From the NCBI GenBank assembly GCA_945787015.1, contig CALZGM010000018.1, positions 1-64,000 on the forward strand: a stretch of 64,000 bases of DNA. Reading direction: 5' to 3'. The notes under the pieces are model-generated. The model had not been told where the DNA came from. It saw only the letters and a program-made list of their open reading frames with translations, and made no database searches. Made by a program: the position numbers and the translations under genes. Of the stretch, positions 33,296-41,642 are shown one piece after another; within the stretch, counting starts at the first letter, position 1; every line of letters starts with the position of its first letter. The DNA is from an uncultured Roseburia sp. (GTDB taxonomy: Bacteria > Bacillota > Clostridia > Lachnospirales > Lachnospiraceae).

Positions 33296-33922
33296 CTAGA
33301 ATATTTGACCCGGGAGTTTCAATTTTTCTTTAGCCGGAAACTCCTTATCGAATGCTTCCACCTCTGCTTCATCCACAAAATATCCCTGTGGTGTCGCATA
33401 CTCACCTGTAATACCCTCTAAGTATCCCGGAATCAATTCCTTACACAAAAAGAATGATGCATCTTCACCTTCCGGCAAACCATGATAACGAATACCGAAT
33501 TTGCTGGCATAAGTAAATCCACTCTTTCCATAAAAGTCAATGTTTCCTTCAAAGCAAACAGCACCACAACCAAGTTCCTTTGCTCTTTCTAAGGAATAGT
33601 CTAATAAAATCTTTCCATATCCCTTTCTTTTCTGTTCAGGAGTAATGCAGATTGGTCCCATCGTCATGATGGGGATAGTCCTGCCATCATCCGCCTTGAT
33701 ACTTGCCCTCATAAACGTGTTCTGACCAATCAGCTTGCCATCCTGTTCCATAACAAAATCAAGTTCCGGAACAAATGCCGGATCGTCTCGAAGCTGATTT
33801 AGAACATAATGCTCAAAGCATCCCGGCCGATATACGTTCCAGAAGCTTTCTCTTACCATATTTTCTACTTCCCGATATTCTTCTTTTTTCTCTAAACGTA
33901 TGATAATATTACTTGTATTCAT
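33296..33922 (-). CDS. GNAT-family N-acetyltransferase
   Basis: A 208-residue acetyltransferase similar in layout to its downstream neighbour. The acetyl-CoA loop is KRKGYGKILLDYSLERA, followed by GAVCFEGNIDFYGKSGF. Its ATG overlaps the TetR stop codon (ATGA), so translation is coupled, and the repressor probably controls this enzyme. Substrate unknown; detoxifying acetylation is a guess from context only. Confidence 0.86.
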   Translation of the reverse strand: MNTSNIIIRLEKKEEYREVENMVRESFWNVYRPGCFEHYVLNQLRDDPAFVPELDFVMEQDGKLIGQNTFMRASIKADDGRTIPIMTMGPICITPEQKRKGYGKILLDYSLERAKELGCGAVCFEGNIDFYGKSGFTYASKFGIRYHGLPEGEDASFFLCKELIPGYLEGITGEYATPQGYFVDEAEVEAFDKEFPAKEKLKLPGQIF

Positions 33923-34548
33923 TGTTTTCCTCCCTTATCCATAACGTAACGCTTCATAAAGTGATTCATGTGATTGTTGAGAATTTCGATATACTCCTCA
34001 TTTTCTCCGGTTTTATCGCACATATTGATGAGAAGAAAAAGCGGAGCATAGAATTCTACAGCAAGCTGTCTGGGATTTTCCTTTCTAAATACACCTTCTT
34101 TAATCAGCTCGCGAAACAAATCTTCCATATATGTAACCGGTCCCGCAACAATACACTGACTGTAGAGCTCTGCCATTTCTGTATTGCGATATTGCTCCAA
34201 TATCAGCATCTTACGAAAATCGAATGCAAAATCGTCTTCTGTCCAAAAAAGAAACTGAGCAATCGTAAAATCCATTATTTTTTCTATCGATTGATTTTCA
34301 TATGCTTTCGGCTGGATTTCATACTTTACTTGCGGTACTCTATATTTTTCTGCTCTTTCGGCATCAATTTGATACATTCTCTCAACGATGTTATCAAAAA
34401 TATCACGTTTGTTTTTATAATGCTTATATAGAGCTCCTTTTGTCATTCCTAATTCTCCTGCAATTGTGCTTACTGAGACAGCCTCATAACCATCCCTTGC
34501 AAACAAGCGAAGTGCCGTCATTAATATTTTTTCCCTTGTATCAGACAT
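33919..34548 (-). CDS. TetR-family transcriptional regulator
   Basis: A 209-residue repressor. The N-terminal helix-turn-helix reads DTREKILMTALRLFARDGYEAVSVSTIAGELGMTKGALYKHYKNKRDIF, typical of TetR. The C-terminal ligand domain resembles that of the TetR gene at 43259 (VEFYAPLFLLINMCDK). ATG 34548 follows GGAGGTGATAATA. The promoter has two palindromic operators, so autorepression is likely, together with the downstream GNAT gene. Confidence 0.9.
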   Translation of the reverse strand: MSDTREKILMTALRLFARDGYEAVSVSTIAGELGMTKGALYKHYKNKRDIFDNIVERMYQIDAERAEKYRVPQVKYEIQPKAYENQSIEKIMDFTIAQFLFWTEDDFAFDFRKMLILEQYRNTEMAELYSQCIVAGPVTYMEDLFRELIKEGVFRKENPRQLAVEFYAPLFLLINMCDKTGENEEYIEILNNHMNHFMKRYVMDKGGKQ

Positions 34549-34566
34549 TATTATCACCTCCATGCA

Positions 34567-34615
34567 GTAAACGACCGTTTACAACCATTATAGTAAACAG
34601 TCGTTTACTTGTCAA
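34567..34615 (-). promoter_or_regulatory. Consensus promoter with two TetR operators
   Basis: On the minus strand TTGACA (34610-34615), 17-base spacer and TATAAT (34587-34592), a perfect consensus. One palindrome AGTAAAC-n4-GTTTACT (34592-34609) fills the spacer and a second, GTAAACG-n2-CGTTTAC (34567-34582), follows the -10. Repressor binding would block both polymerase binding and escape. Confidence 0.9.
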
Positions 34616-34641
34616 GAAATTCGATTTAATGGAAAGTATGC

Positions 34642-34669
34642 TTGACATTTTGTGCAATTATGTTACAAT
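34642..34669 (+). promoter_or_regulatory. Promoter of the HTH/membrane protein pair
   Basis: TTGACA (34642-34647), 16-base spacer and TACAAT (34664-34669). A palindrome GGAAAG-n4-CTTTCC (34678-34693) just downstream may be the operator of the small HTH regulator. Confidence 0.75.
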
Positions 34670-34711
34670 ACAATCACGGAAAGCAAACTTTCCATCAGAA
34701 GGGAGGTTCAC

Positions 34712-34915
34712 ATGAAAAATCGTTTGGAAGAACTACGTAAGCAACAGGGAATCAAACAAGAAGATTTGGCAAACGCATTGGAAGTATCACGACAAACAAT
34801 TGGCTCTTTAGAAAATGGGCGCTACAATCCATCCATTCAATTAGCGTTCAAAATAGCCCGATACTTCCATATGACTATTGAAGAAATTTTTATTTATGAG
34901 GAGGAAGAACAATGA
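34712..34915 (+). CDS. Cro/C1-type HTH regulator
   Basis: A 67-residue single-domain regulator (RLEELRKQQGIKQEDLANALEVSRQTIGSLENGRYNPSIQLAFKIARYF) of the XRE family, like YozG-type proteins. GGGAGGTTCAC precedes ATG 34712. It overlaps the following membrane-protein gene by four bases (ATGA). Such pairs usually have the regulator controlling its own small operon. Confidence 0.9.
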   Translation: MKNRLEELRKQQGIKQEDLANALEVSRQTIGSLENGRYNPSIQLAFKIARYFHMTIEEIFIYEEEEQ

Positions 34916-35343
34916 AATCTAAAATAGTAAAATACACAACAATCTTTTTAGGGCTGCTTCTGCTGGTAACAGGTCTTTACCTGATAAAAACAACCGGAAC
35001 TTCGCAAGGAATCATGGTAGCATTGCCTTATGTTTGTATCGGCATTGGTTCCGGCTTGTTTGGACATGGTATGGGTAATGTGATTTCCGAGCGAGCCATT
35101 CGAAACGACCCGGATTTACAGAAAAGAATGAATATTGAAAAGAATGATGAGCGTAATATTATGATTGCAAATAAGGCAAAAGGTAAAGCCTTTGATATGA
35201 TGACCTATATCTTTGGCGCTTTAATGGTATCGTTCGCTCTTATGGATGTGGATATGACCGCTTTACTTTTACTTGTTTTTGCATATCTTTTTGTTCATGG
35301 TTTTTCCATCTATTATCGCATTAAGTTTGATAAAGAAATGTAG
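34912..35343 (+). CDS. DUF2178-like four-helix membrane protein
   Basis: A 143-residue membrane protein with two helices at the N-terminus, a hydrophilic middle (NDPDLQKRMNIEKNDERNIMIANKAKGKAF) and two helices at the C-terminus. DERN-containing middles with an upstream HTH partner are typical of the DUF2178/DUF6442-type group, of unknown function. Terminator follows. Confidence 0.7.
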   Translation: MKSKIVKYTTIFLGLLLLVTGLYLIKTTGTSQGIMVALPYVCIGIGSGLFGHGMGNVISERAIRNDPDLQKRMNIEKNDERNIMIANKAKGKAFDMMTYIFGALMVSFALMDVDMTALLLLVFAYLFVHGFSIYYRIKFDKEM

Positions 35344-35349
35344 CAACAG

Positions 35350-35396
35350 AAAAACCGCCGATTATTGGTAAAACACCATATCGGCGGTTTTTCTGT
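35350..35396 (+). terminator. Bidirectional terminator
   Basis: AAAACCGCCGAT pairs with ATCGGCGGTTTT, flanked by A and T runs. It lies between convergent genes, so it serves both the membrane-protein gene and the antitoxin gene. Confidence 0.85.
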
Positions 35397-35406
35397 TATA
35401 TCAATA

Positions 35407-35712
35407 CTATTTTGCTACAATATATTCCATTTCATCACTTGCAGAAAGAATATCTAAAAGTCTAAACACAGGACCAGTAGGATGTGTTCTTCCGCCTTCC
35501 CAAGCCTCCACTGTCTTAATTGAAACTCCCATATATGATGCGAATACACTTTGAGTCATGCCAGCCTTTTTTCTGATATCGCGTATTTCTTTTCCAGTGT
35601 ATTCCTTAATTGGCAAAATCATATATGTTTTTACTGTTGCTTCGCCAGTTCCTTTTTCATATGCAATAGCTTCTTCGAGTCCTTGTTTCAAATCATCAAA
35701 TAATGAACTCAT
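35407..35712 (-). CDS. HigA-like HTH antitoxin
   Basis: A 101-residue XRE-type protein. The HTH lies near the C-terminus (IRDIRKKAGMTQSVFASYMGVSIKTVEAWEGGRTHPTG). Antitoxins of toxin-first systems (HigA/NadS-like) have this form. ATG 35712 is chosen because AGGAGGTGATTTCT is directly ahead. It starts six bases after the toxin stop. A palindrome in the shared promoter is the likely binding site. Confidence 0.85.
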   Translation of the reverse strand: MSSLFDDLKQGLEEAIAYEKGTGEATVKTYMILPIKEYTGKEIRDIRKKAGMTQSVFASYMGVSIKTVEAWEGGRTHPTGPVFRLLDILSASDEMEYIVAK

Positions 35713-35717
35713 AGAAA

Positions 35718-36065
35718 TCACCTCCTATTTTTAGATGCTTCCTCCTTCAATGCTTTAACTAATTTCTTCAAAACATTCTTCTCATCATCTGTAAGATTTT
35801 CTTGTTCTTTCTTTTCGAAAGCAGTAATCAAATATATGACTTCATACTCAGCAAAATCTGTATAGCACACCCTTACACTTCCGCTTTTTCCTCGATCTTT
35901 TAAAGGAAATCTCACTTTACGAATTCCACCTGTCCCTTCCATTACTGGACCAGATTCTGGATCTTTTAGAAGCATTATCTGTAATGCTTGAAGTTCGTCT
36001 TCACCAAGACCAATTTCTTTCCATCTCTTAGAAAACAATGGTACTTCAATAAATGTTCTTGTCAT
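35718..36065 (-). CDS. RelE/HigB-like toxin
   Basis: A 115-residue protein of the RelE superfamily (HigB-2/NadT-like), with TRTFIEVPLFSKRWKEIGLGEDELQALQIMLLKDPESGPVMEGTGGIRKVRFPLKDRGKSGSVRVCYTDF-type core, read here as several short segments. Such toxins cut mRNA on the ribosome. The toxin precedes its antitoxin, the higBA order. It is on the minus strand with a shared promoter and operator. Activity has not been shown and the toxic residues cannot be confirmed by eye. Confidence 0.82.
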   Translation of the reverse strand: MTRTFIEVPLFSKRWKEIGLGEDELQALQIMLLKDPESGPVMEGTGGIRKVRFPLKDRGKSGSVRVCYTDFAEYEVIYLITAFEKKEQENLTDDEKNVLKKLVKALKEEASKNRR

Positions 36066-36096
36066 TTGTTACTTACCTTTCCCATTTGTTATTATT

Positions 36097-36125
36097 ATAT
36101 TACACCCTATTTTATAGGGTGTCAA
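36097..36125 (-). promoter_or_regulatory. Toxin-antitoxin promoter with palindromic operator
   Basis: TTGACA (36120-36125), 17-base spacer and TAATAT (36097-36102) on the minus strand. A perfect palindrome, ACACCCTA-n5-TAGGGTGT (36102-36122), lies exactly over the spacer, as expected for antitoxin autorepression. Confidence 0.88.
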
Positions 36126-36229
36126 TGTTTTTGTAAATATTGGCACATAATCACTCTTATATCAAAATGTTAAAAATTCCAGGTAGCAATTCTTTGTTTT
36201 CCGGCAAGTTGCAGTTACTATCTGCAAAA

Positions 36230-37099
36230 TTATATTGTCTTCAATGGAAAGCAGATATCTATTTCCATATAGCCATCTTCTCTTACCATGCGATAAATAT
36301 CAAGAATCGGTCTTTCATCCAACTGATTTTTTGTTTTTGACAGCCATCTGCAAAAGATCTCCTGATACACCATAAATAAAAATTGAGGGAATCCCTTGAA
36401 ATGATACACTGCATATTTTCCACCATCAAAACTGTGTGTAAGAAGTGCCGGGTTCTCCTTTAAAGCTGGATGTTCAGGATCAATTGTCTGGCACAGCTCA
36501 AACATACAGTTATCTTCGTCTGTAATGGACGGATCATCGATGGTACACTCAATATATCTTGTGTCTTTTGTAGCCAAATAGCTATATTTTTCGATAAATG
36601 TGCACCACTCTTTCGGCAGATTATGATAATTTCCCTTTTTTCTCTCATAAATCACAGTAAAAGGTTCCAGATATTCCACCGTAATTAGCTTCCCTGCATC
36701 TTCTAATTCATCCAATGATATGCTATTCGAGAAGGAACTCTCTTCCACAATCTGTTCACTAATCCTTCGGAAATCAGCTGGTGATATGTCCAGATGCTTT
36801 TTAAATGCTGTAGCAAAATTTGATGAAGAATACCCGTATTCTTCGCCAATCTCTGTAATACTTTTCTCTTTTTCCACTTTTAGACGCCATGCGCTTCTCT
36901 CTAAACGCACCCGCTTAATAAATTGATATAACGCCTCATCGGTACCTTCTTTGAACATACGAGTCAGATGATACTTGGAATATGCACAGTGACGTGCTAC
37001 ATCATCTACTGTGATATCCTCTTCCATATGATCAAAGATATAATTGATTGCCTTATTGATAACTGCACTACGTATGGTTGTGCTTTCTCTATCTTCCAT
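36230..37099 (-). CDS. AraC-family regulator with GyrI-like ligand domain
   Basis: A 289-residue regulator. The two AraC helix-turn-helices are at residues 8-105 (DITVDDVARHCAYSKYHLTRMFK and SITEIGEEYGYSSSNFATAFKKHL). The C-terminal 150 residues are GyrI-like, binding small lipophilic or cationic ligands (VEYLEPFTVIYERKKGNYHNLP). This arrangement is known from MarA/Rob-type activators of drug efflux. Its gene overlaps the upstream MATE gene by 11 bases, suggesting it regulates that pump. Confidence 0.88.
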   Translation of the reverse strand: MEDRESTTIRSAVINKAINYIFDHMEEDITVDDVARHCAYSKYHLTRMFKEGTDEALYQFIKRVRLERSAWRLKVEKEKSITEIGEEYGYSSSNFATAFKKHLDISPADFRRISEQIVEESSFSNSISLDELEDAGKLITVEYLEPFTVIYERKKGNYHNLPKEWCTFIEKYSYLATKDTRYIECTIDDPSITDEDNCMFELCQTIDPEHPALKENPALLTHSFDGGKYAVYHFKGFPQFLFMVYQEIFCRWLSKTKNQLDERPILDIYRMVREDGYMEIDICFPLKTI

Positions 37100-38429
37100 C
37101 TGACTCCCCTATTTTCATCCTAATTTTTTGCCTTCTGAGCAGACATGCAGAAACGATTGTCGTCAATGTCTCCGTACATGGTGCACTCATCCACACTCCG
37201 GTCATTCCAAATAGAGTGGAAAGAAGGAAGGTAAATCCCAGTAAAAGTATAATGCCTCTTAACGCTGATATAAGCGCAGACGACTTTGCGTCACCACAGC
37301 TTGTAAAATACATGGAATTAATCACATCATATCCCATGAATAGAAAGGTAACTGCATAGATTCGAAATCCGGCTGCAACCATATCTGCCACATGATTACT
37401 GCATCCAAAGATTTCTGCATAGCCTTTACCTGTTACAAAAAAGAGTCCTGCAATGAAAAACCCTATCGCAAGCAGTATGCGGTTCGTTATCTCTCGTATG
37501 TCAAAAGCCGTTTCTGTCTCTTTCGCTCCCCAGCAAACACTGATTAGCGGCATAATACCCTGACCGAACCCAATACAGACCATACTATAACCATACACCA
37601 CAAATCCAAGAATTGTAAATGCTGCAACCCCTTCCGCACCTACATATTTCATCAATACATAGTTAAACGCAAACATAGATAAAGCACTTGCCATTTCTCC
37701 AATGAACTCGGAAGAACCGTTTAGTATCATTTCCCGATTTATCATCTTGTCAAATTTGAATCGACAAAATCTAATTCCCGCATTTTGACTTATGAAATAG
37801 CCCATCATAATCAAAACGGTAACACTCTGTACGATAAGAGAACCGACTGCACTTCCCTGTACTCCAAAACCATATACTCCTACAAAAATGTAATCCAGAA
37901 TCATATTTAGAATACACCCTGCAATGCTTACCATCATACATACCTGAGGTTTTCCATCCGCACGAATAAACATCCCAAGTATGGTTGCTGCTACCATAAG
38001 TGGATAAGTAAATAACATCACCCGATAATACTCTGTAAAATAACCGGACAAACCGGCATCTGCTCTTAATATGCCAAGTATCGGTGTAAAAAGAACGAAC
38101 ACCAATAATGAAATGATAATACAGACACACACTGCTGTTACCATTGTTTGTGAGAATACTTCTGAAGCTTTTTGTTTTTCTTTTGCGCCAAGAAGTCTTC
38201 CACAGATTACAGACCCGCCTACCCCGACACAAAGACCTACTCCCAGATAGAAATAGAGAATCGGCAAGCCCAGATTAATTGCCGCCAGCGCATGTTCGCC
38301 TACATAGTTTCCCGTGAAATAGCCGTCCGTTATAGTGATTACCGTTTCCAACAACATCGCTATGATGCTCGGAATCGAGAACCCCAGAATCATTTTTAAT
38401 TTGTTTTCTTTGATTTGTTTGATATTCAT
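37089..38429 (-). CDS. MATE-family efflux transporter
   Basis: A 446-residue protein with twelve helices in two MATE repeats. The typical MATE opening (IPSIIAMLLETVITITDGYFTGNYVGEHALAAINLGLPI) and the GQGIMPLISVCWGA segment in the second repeat are present. It exports cationic drugs in exchange for H+ or Na+. The AraC-GyrI regulator overlaps its end by 11 bases and is probably its activator. GAGATGCAGGT precedes the ATG. Confidence 0.92.
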   Translation of the reverse strand: MNIKQIKENKLKMILGFSIPSIIAMLLETVITITDGYFTGNYVGEHALAAINLGLPILYFYLGVGLCVGVGGSVICGRLLGAKEKQKASEVFSQTMVTAVCVCIIISLLVFVLFTPILGILRADAGLSGYFTEYYRVMLFTYPLMVAATILGMFIRADGKPQVCMMVSIAGCILNMILDYIFVGVYGFGVQGSAVGSLIVQSVTVLIMMGYFISQNAGIRFCRFKFDKMINREMILNGSSEFIGEMASALSMFAFNYVLMKYVGAEGVAAFTILGFVVYGYSMVCIGFGQGIMPLISVCWGAKETETAFDIREITNRILLAIGFFIAGLFFVTGKGYAEIFGCSNHVADMVAAGFRIYAVTFLFMGYDVINSMYFTSCGDAKSSALISALRGIILLLGFTFLLSTLFGMTGVWMSAPCTETLTTIVSACLLRRQKIRMKIGESDGR

Positions 38430-38524
38430 ACCTGCATCTCTCCTTTACCAAACCCTATTATAGAGATGCAAGTGTTTCTATACTTCTGAATTCGTGCTAT
38501 AAGGTCCCCTTTTCTACATGGAGT

Positions 38525-39189
38525 CTACCACTCCATCTTTGCAAGCCACCTATTTACCTTTTCTTCTCGCTGCTTAAGCGAATCCTCCAGACCATCTTCC
38601 AGTATCAGTTCTCCCCGAATCTGCCCGTCCAATAGATACAAAATCCGTCCGCAACGGCTTGCCATCCTGCTGTCATGCGTTACCATCAGAATCGTGGTTC
38701 CTTCACGATTTAATGATGTAAGTGCATTCATCACTTCCTCTGTAGCTGACCGCCTGAAACCTCTGTAATCCTTCTTTGCTCTAATCCCGAAATGGAAAGC
38801 TTTCTCATCAGGCTCTTTGCATCGTTTATTAGCTCTCTCTTTTCCTTTCTCTGATTTTTTCTTTCCCTGTTTGCCTCCAGAGCAGGAAGTAAAATATTAT
38901 CCATAATATTCAGGTTTTCCATCATGTTCATCTGTTGAAAAACAAAACCTATCCGGTGAAGCCGTAATTTTGCTTTTTCGTTCTCAGAAAGTGCCGTGAT
39001 TTCCTGACCTTTCAGCCATACCTTACCGCCGGTCGGTTGATCCATACCGGATATATTGTATAATAACGTAGACTTTCCGGACCCTGACGGACCCATAATC
39101 GCTACCATTTCTCCCTGATTGGTACAAAAAGAAATATCCTTTAATATTTCATCTTTGCAAAGTTTTTCTGCCCTTAAAATGATCTCCAT
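38525..39189 (-). pseudogene. ABC transporter ATPase with internal deletion
   Basis: A MacB/LolD-type ATPase in two frames. 38731-39189 encodes Walker A (GPSGSGKST), the Q-loop (FVFQQMNMMENL) and the signature SGGQLQR, then stops. 38525-38734 resumes at VMNALTSLNREGTTILMVTHD. About 30 residues, holding Walker B and the D-loop, are missing and the frame is shifted. The sequence GCTACAGAGG at the junction can be read as the end of QLQR and as the beginning of ATEEV, suggesting deletion by a 10-base microhomology. The enzyme cannot hydrolyse ATP as encoded. It follows the MFS-FtsX chimera by five bases. Confidence 0.85.
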
Positions 39190-39194
39190 GTAAT

Positions 39195-40334
39195 TTATTC
39201 CTTTCTCATGCAGCACTCATATGCTTTGATTTTTTTAACTTCCAAAGTCCCAATACATAAAGCCACAGCTGCCGTAACCATTAAAACTAGGACCATGAAT
39301 ATGACCTGTTCCCAGCGAATGACAAAGTGAAACCCAAATGCCCCAAGGGATTTTAATATCTGTCCACAGATGCTTTCACCTAGGATATTTCCAAATAACA
39401 CTCCTGCTAACACGCCCACTGTTATCGGAATAGCTCCATAAATGAAATACTCTTTCCTTATACAGACATTGTTAAATCCCAAAGCTTTTTGAAGGGAAAT
39501 GCCATAACGCTTTTTTTCAATCAAAAGCCTCATAAAAAGCATGACCACTACCATAACAATCAGTATGGCAATTCCCATAGCCACAAGCCTAGCCTTTTCA
39601 ATCTGCCAAATGGTCGGTCCATACGTTCCCTGCACATAGTCTGCAATATTCACGACATCCACACCATATTGTTTGTATGCTTTCATCCATGGCTCTTCCA
39701 GAACATCGTCCTTTAAGGATACATACAAAATACTCCATATCACCCGATCATCTACATTCCCATCGGGCGAAAGGCTCTTCACTTTCGCAGTTTTTCCTCC
39801 ATTTGTAATATCCGAATAAATACCGCAAACCTCAAAAGCATTTCTCTTGCCACCGCTTTCCAGTTCCAGCATATCACCGATTTGCAGACCTAGATCCTGT
39901 GCCTGTAAGCTTGATAATGCAATTTCACCCTCTGCTTCCGGCTGTTTTCCCTCTGCGTACTTAACCGGAAAAACAGAATGCTCGCCTGTTTCCACGAAAA
40001 GGTTGACCTGTGTTCCATCCGATAAGATGGCAGGACAGGATACTGTTTTTAGTGCCACATACTTTAAAACATCGGAATCAGTGCCTAATTCCTCTAACAG
40101 TCTCTCTGTGATTCCCCCGATATTTTCATATCTGTCTGCCAGCACGCCCGCAGGAACACTAAGCAAAAGCGTTGGAAGAAATCCCAACAGGGTAACAAGG
40201 GCCATTCCTGCTGCACTTCCCGTCTTTTCAAAAACATAAACACCAAGTCCAAAACTGGTAAGCCCTCCTCCTATGGCAGATATCAATTGACCCATCCACA
40301 GTAAAATAAACCTTTTAAAATTTGAATTCTTCAT
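39195..40334 (-). pseudogene. Chimera of an MFS N-terminus and an FtsX-like permease C-terminus
   Basis: A single 379-residue frame. Residues 1-70 (LLWMGQLISAIGGGLTSFGLGVYVFEKTGSA...LLSVPAGVLADRY) are the first two helices and conserved loop of an MFS transporter. From about residue 71 the protein is the C-terminal half of a MacB/FtsX-type permease: an extracellular domain with ILSDGTQVNLFV, then three helices (AMGIAILIVMVVVMLFMRLL ... VIFMVLVLMVTAAVALCIG). Neither half is complete, so neither transport function is expected. It is expressed from an intact promoter and ribosome site (GAGGAGGGACTGA) and coupled to the damaged ABC ATPase. Deletion between two neighbouring efflux genes explains it best. 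Confidence 0.8.
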
Positions 40335-40357
40335 TCAGTCCCTCCTCTAAGTCCATA

Positions 40358-40372
40358 CCGACAGATTGTCGG
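40358..40372. promoter_or_regulatory. Probable TetR operator
   Basis: CCGACA-GAT-TGTCGG is a perfect palindrome (extends to ACC...GGT). A related site, CCGACAGGTTGTCT, lies at 41067-41080 before the TetR gene itself. The two sites suggest one repressor controlling both transcripts. Confidence 0.7.
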
Positions 40373-40382
40373 TTGATTCCAA

Positions 40383-40417
40383 AAAATTTAGTAACTATCC
40401 TCAAAGAATAGTTACTG
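40383..40417 (-). terminator. Terminator after the TetR gene
   Basis: On the minus strand GTAACTATTC-TTTGA-GGATAGTTAC forms a hairpin with a following T-rich run (TAAATTTTTT). Confidence 0.7.
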
Positions 40418-40421
40418 AATT

Positions 40422-41051
40422 TTATTTTCTATAAAACATTGGAAGCATCGCCTCAAGCAGACTTCCTTTTTCCATATGAAGCAAAACTTCCACATTGTTG
40501 ATAAACGCAAAAACTTTTCTCTTTTTCACTTCTTCAGAATACTCTATGGAATCATCAAATACCGTATTGGAATACATAAGAAGCATCTGTATGGTATCCT
40601 CCGGGTAGTCCACCTGCATCATGTCCTGGGAAATTCCATCCTCTATGATTTTAACAAACAACGGCACCAATTGGCTTAACAGTTTTTCCTGCATCTTTGC
40701 ATGCATCAGGGCATTCTGTGGTTTATGAACCTGCTCTAAAATCATGTCACCGGTCTTTGTATCCACATTAGCCGCAAGCACCGTTTTTGTCAGCCTTTCC
40801 AAAACCGGCATGGATTCATTAAGTGCAATATTTCCTGCCTTTCTTATGATTCCATCCAGTATTCTGTCAATCATTGCATCCAAAATATCTTCTTTGTTTT
40901 TGAAGTGATAATACAGTGTCCCTCTGGCAATTCCAATCTCCGCAAGGATATCATTTGTGCTGGTGTTGTCATACCCATTGGTACAGAATAGTCTTTCTGC
41001 AACATCCAGTATTTCATTTCTTCGCTCGGCTGCTTCTTTTACAATTCTCAT
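40422..41051 (-). CDS. TetR-family regulator of the decayed efflux locus
   Basis: A 209-residue repressor with the TetR helix-turn-helix (ILDVAERLFCTNGYDNTSTNDILAEIGIARGTLYYHFKNKEDIL, about residues 14-57) and a helical ligand-binding domain. AAGGGG precedes ATG 41051 at a longish distance. A palindrome before the adjacent MFS-FtsX gene and a related half site before its own gene are the probable operators. Its natural target would have been the now-broken efflux genes. Confidence 0.88.
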   Translation of the reverse strand: MRIVKEAAERRNEILDVAERLFCTNGYDNTSTNDILAEIGIARGTLYYHFKNKEDILDAMIDRILDGIIRKAGNIALNESMPVLERLTKTVLAANVDTKTGDMILEQVHKPQNALMHAKMQEKLLSQLVPLFVKIIEDGISQDMMQVDYPEDTIQMLLMYSNTVFDDSIEYSEEVKKRKVFAFINNVEVLLHMEKGSLLEAMLPMFYRK

Positions 41052-41066
41052 AATACGCGCCCCTTA

Positions 41067-41080
41067 CCGACAGGTTGTCT
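41067..41080. promoter_or_regulatory. Second, weaker TetR operator
   Basis: CCGACAGGTTGTCT matches the left arm and centre of the 40358-40372 palindrome but has a poor right arm. It lies about 15 bases upstream of the TetR start. Confidence 0.5.
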
Positions 41081-41167
41081 ATATGAATAATAACCTGTTT
41101 TTCCTGTTTTGTAAAGCAGCAATTCTTTCCTTGTCTGCCACATCAACGTTCTATGCTCTTTTAGATT

Positions 41168-41497
41168 TTATAGAAAAATAATTCTACCAGAACACATTGA
41201 TACTACAGTTATTACATTCCATATTACGATAAATACTTGAAAATCACCAGGCACATTTACTAATAGGAAAATATAAAGGACTGTTAATAAAAATCCCACA
41301 CAGATATTTACGATACGTAATTTAGGCATGTGCTGTGCTATAATCGCCATATCACTTACCACATAGATACTTCCAACAAAGAGATAACTAAAAATTTCGC
41401 CTATATGTAATAACATGAATAGCCACAATGCCATATTAATATACAAATTACTTATTGGTACGAATATAAATGTGAGGTCGGAATTTCTCACACGCAC
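41168..41497 (-). pseudogene. Membrane protein fragment of unknown origin
   Basis: An open frame of 109 residues with four hydrophobic helices (ALWLFMLLHIGEIFSYLFVG, FLLTVLYIFLLVNV and others) and no recognisable family. There is no ribosome site ahead of its Met codons. It overlaps the end of the response regulator fragment in a different frame, so it may be the 3' part of another gene joined by a deletion. Confidence 0.35.
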
Positions 41498-41630
41498 AAA
41501 TCAATGCATCCGGATGCTCAAAAACTTTTATTTCTGCCTGACACATACTTTCCTGACAGAATTGTTGTACATACTGATACATTCTGTCTCTGTCTTCTTT
41601 TTTGTCATCACAGATAGCAATCTTTAGCAC
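41448..41630 (-). pseudogene. Truncated response regulator (LytTR/AgrA-type receiver start)
   Basis: Only 60 residues. MLKIAICDDKKEDRDRMYQYVQQF is the first part of a response regulator receiver with the acidic DD pair; the phospho-acceptor aspartate, the rest of the receiver and the LytTR DNA-binding domain are missing. The frame closes shortly after FRPHIYI. It sits directly upstream of the unassigned membrane fragment. Confidence 0.65.
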
Positions 41631-41642
41631 GCAAATTTCTCC

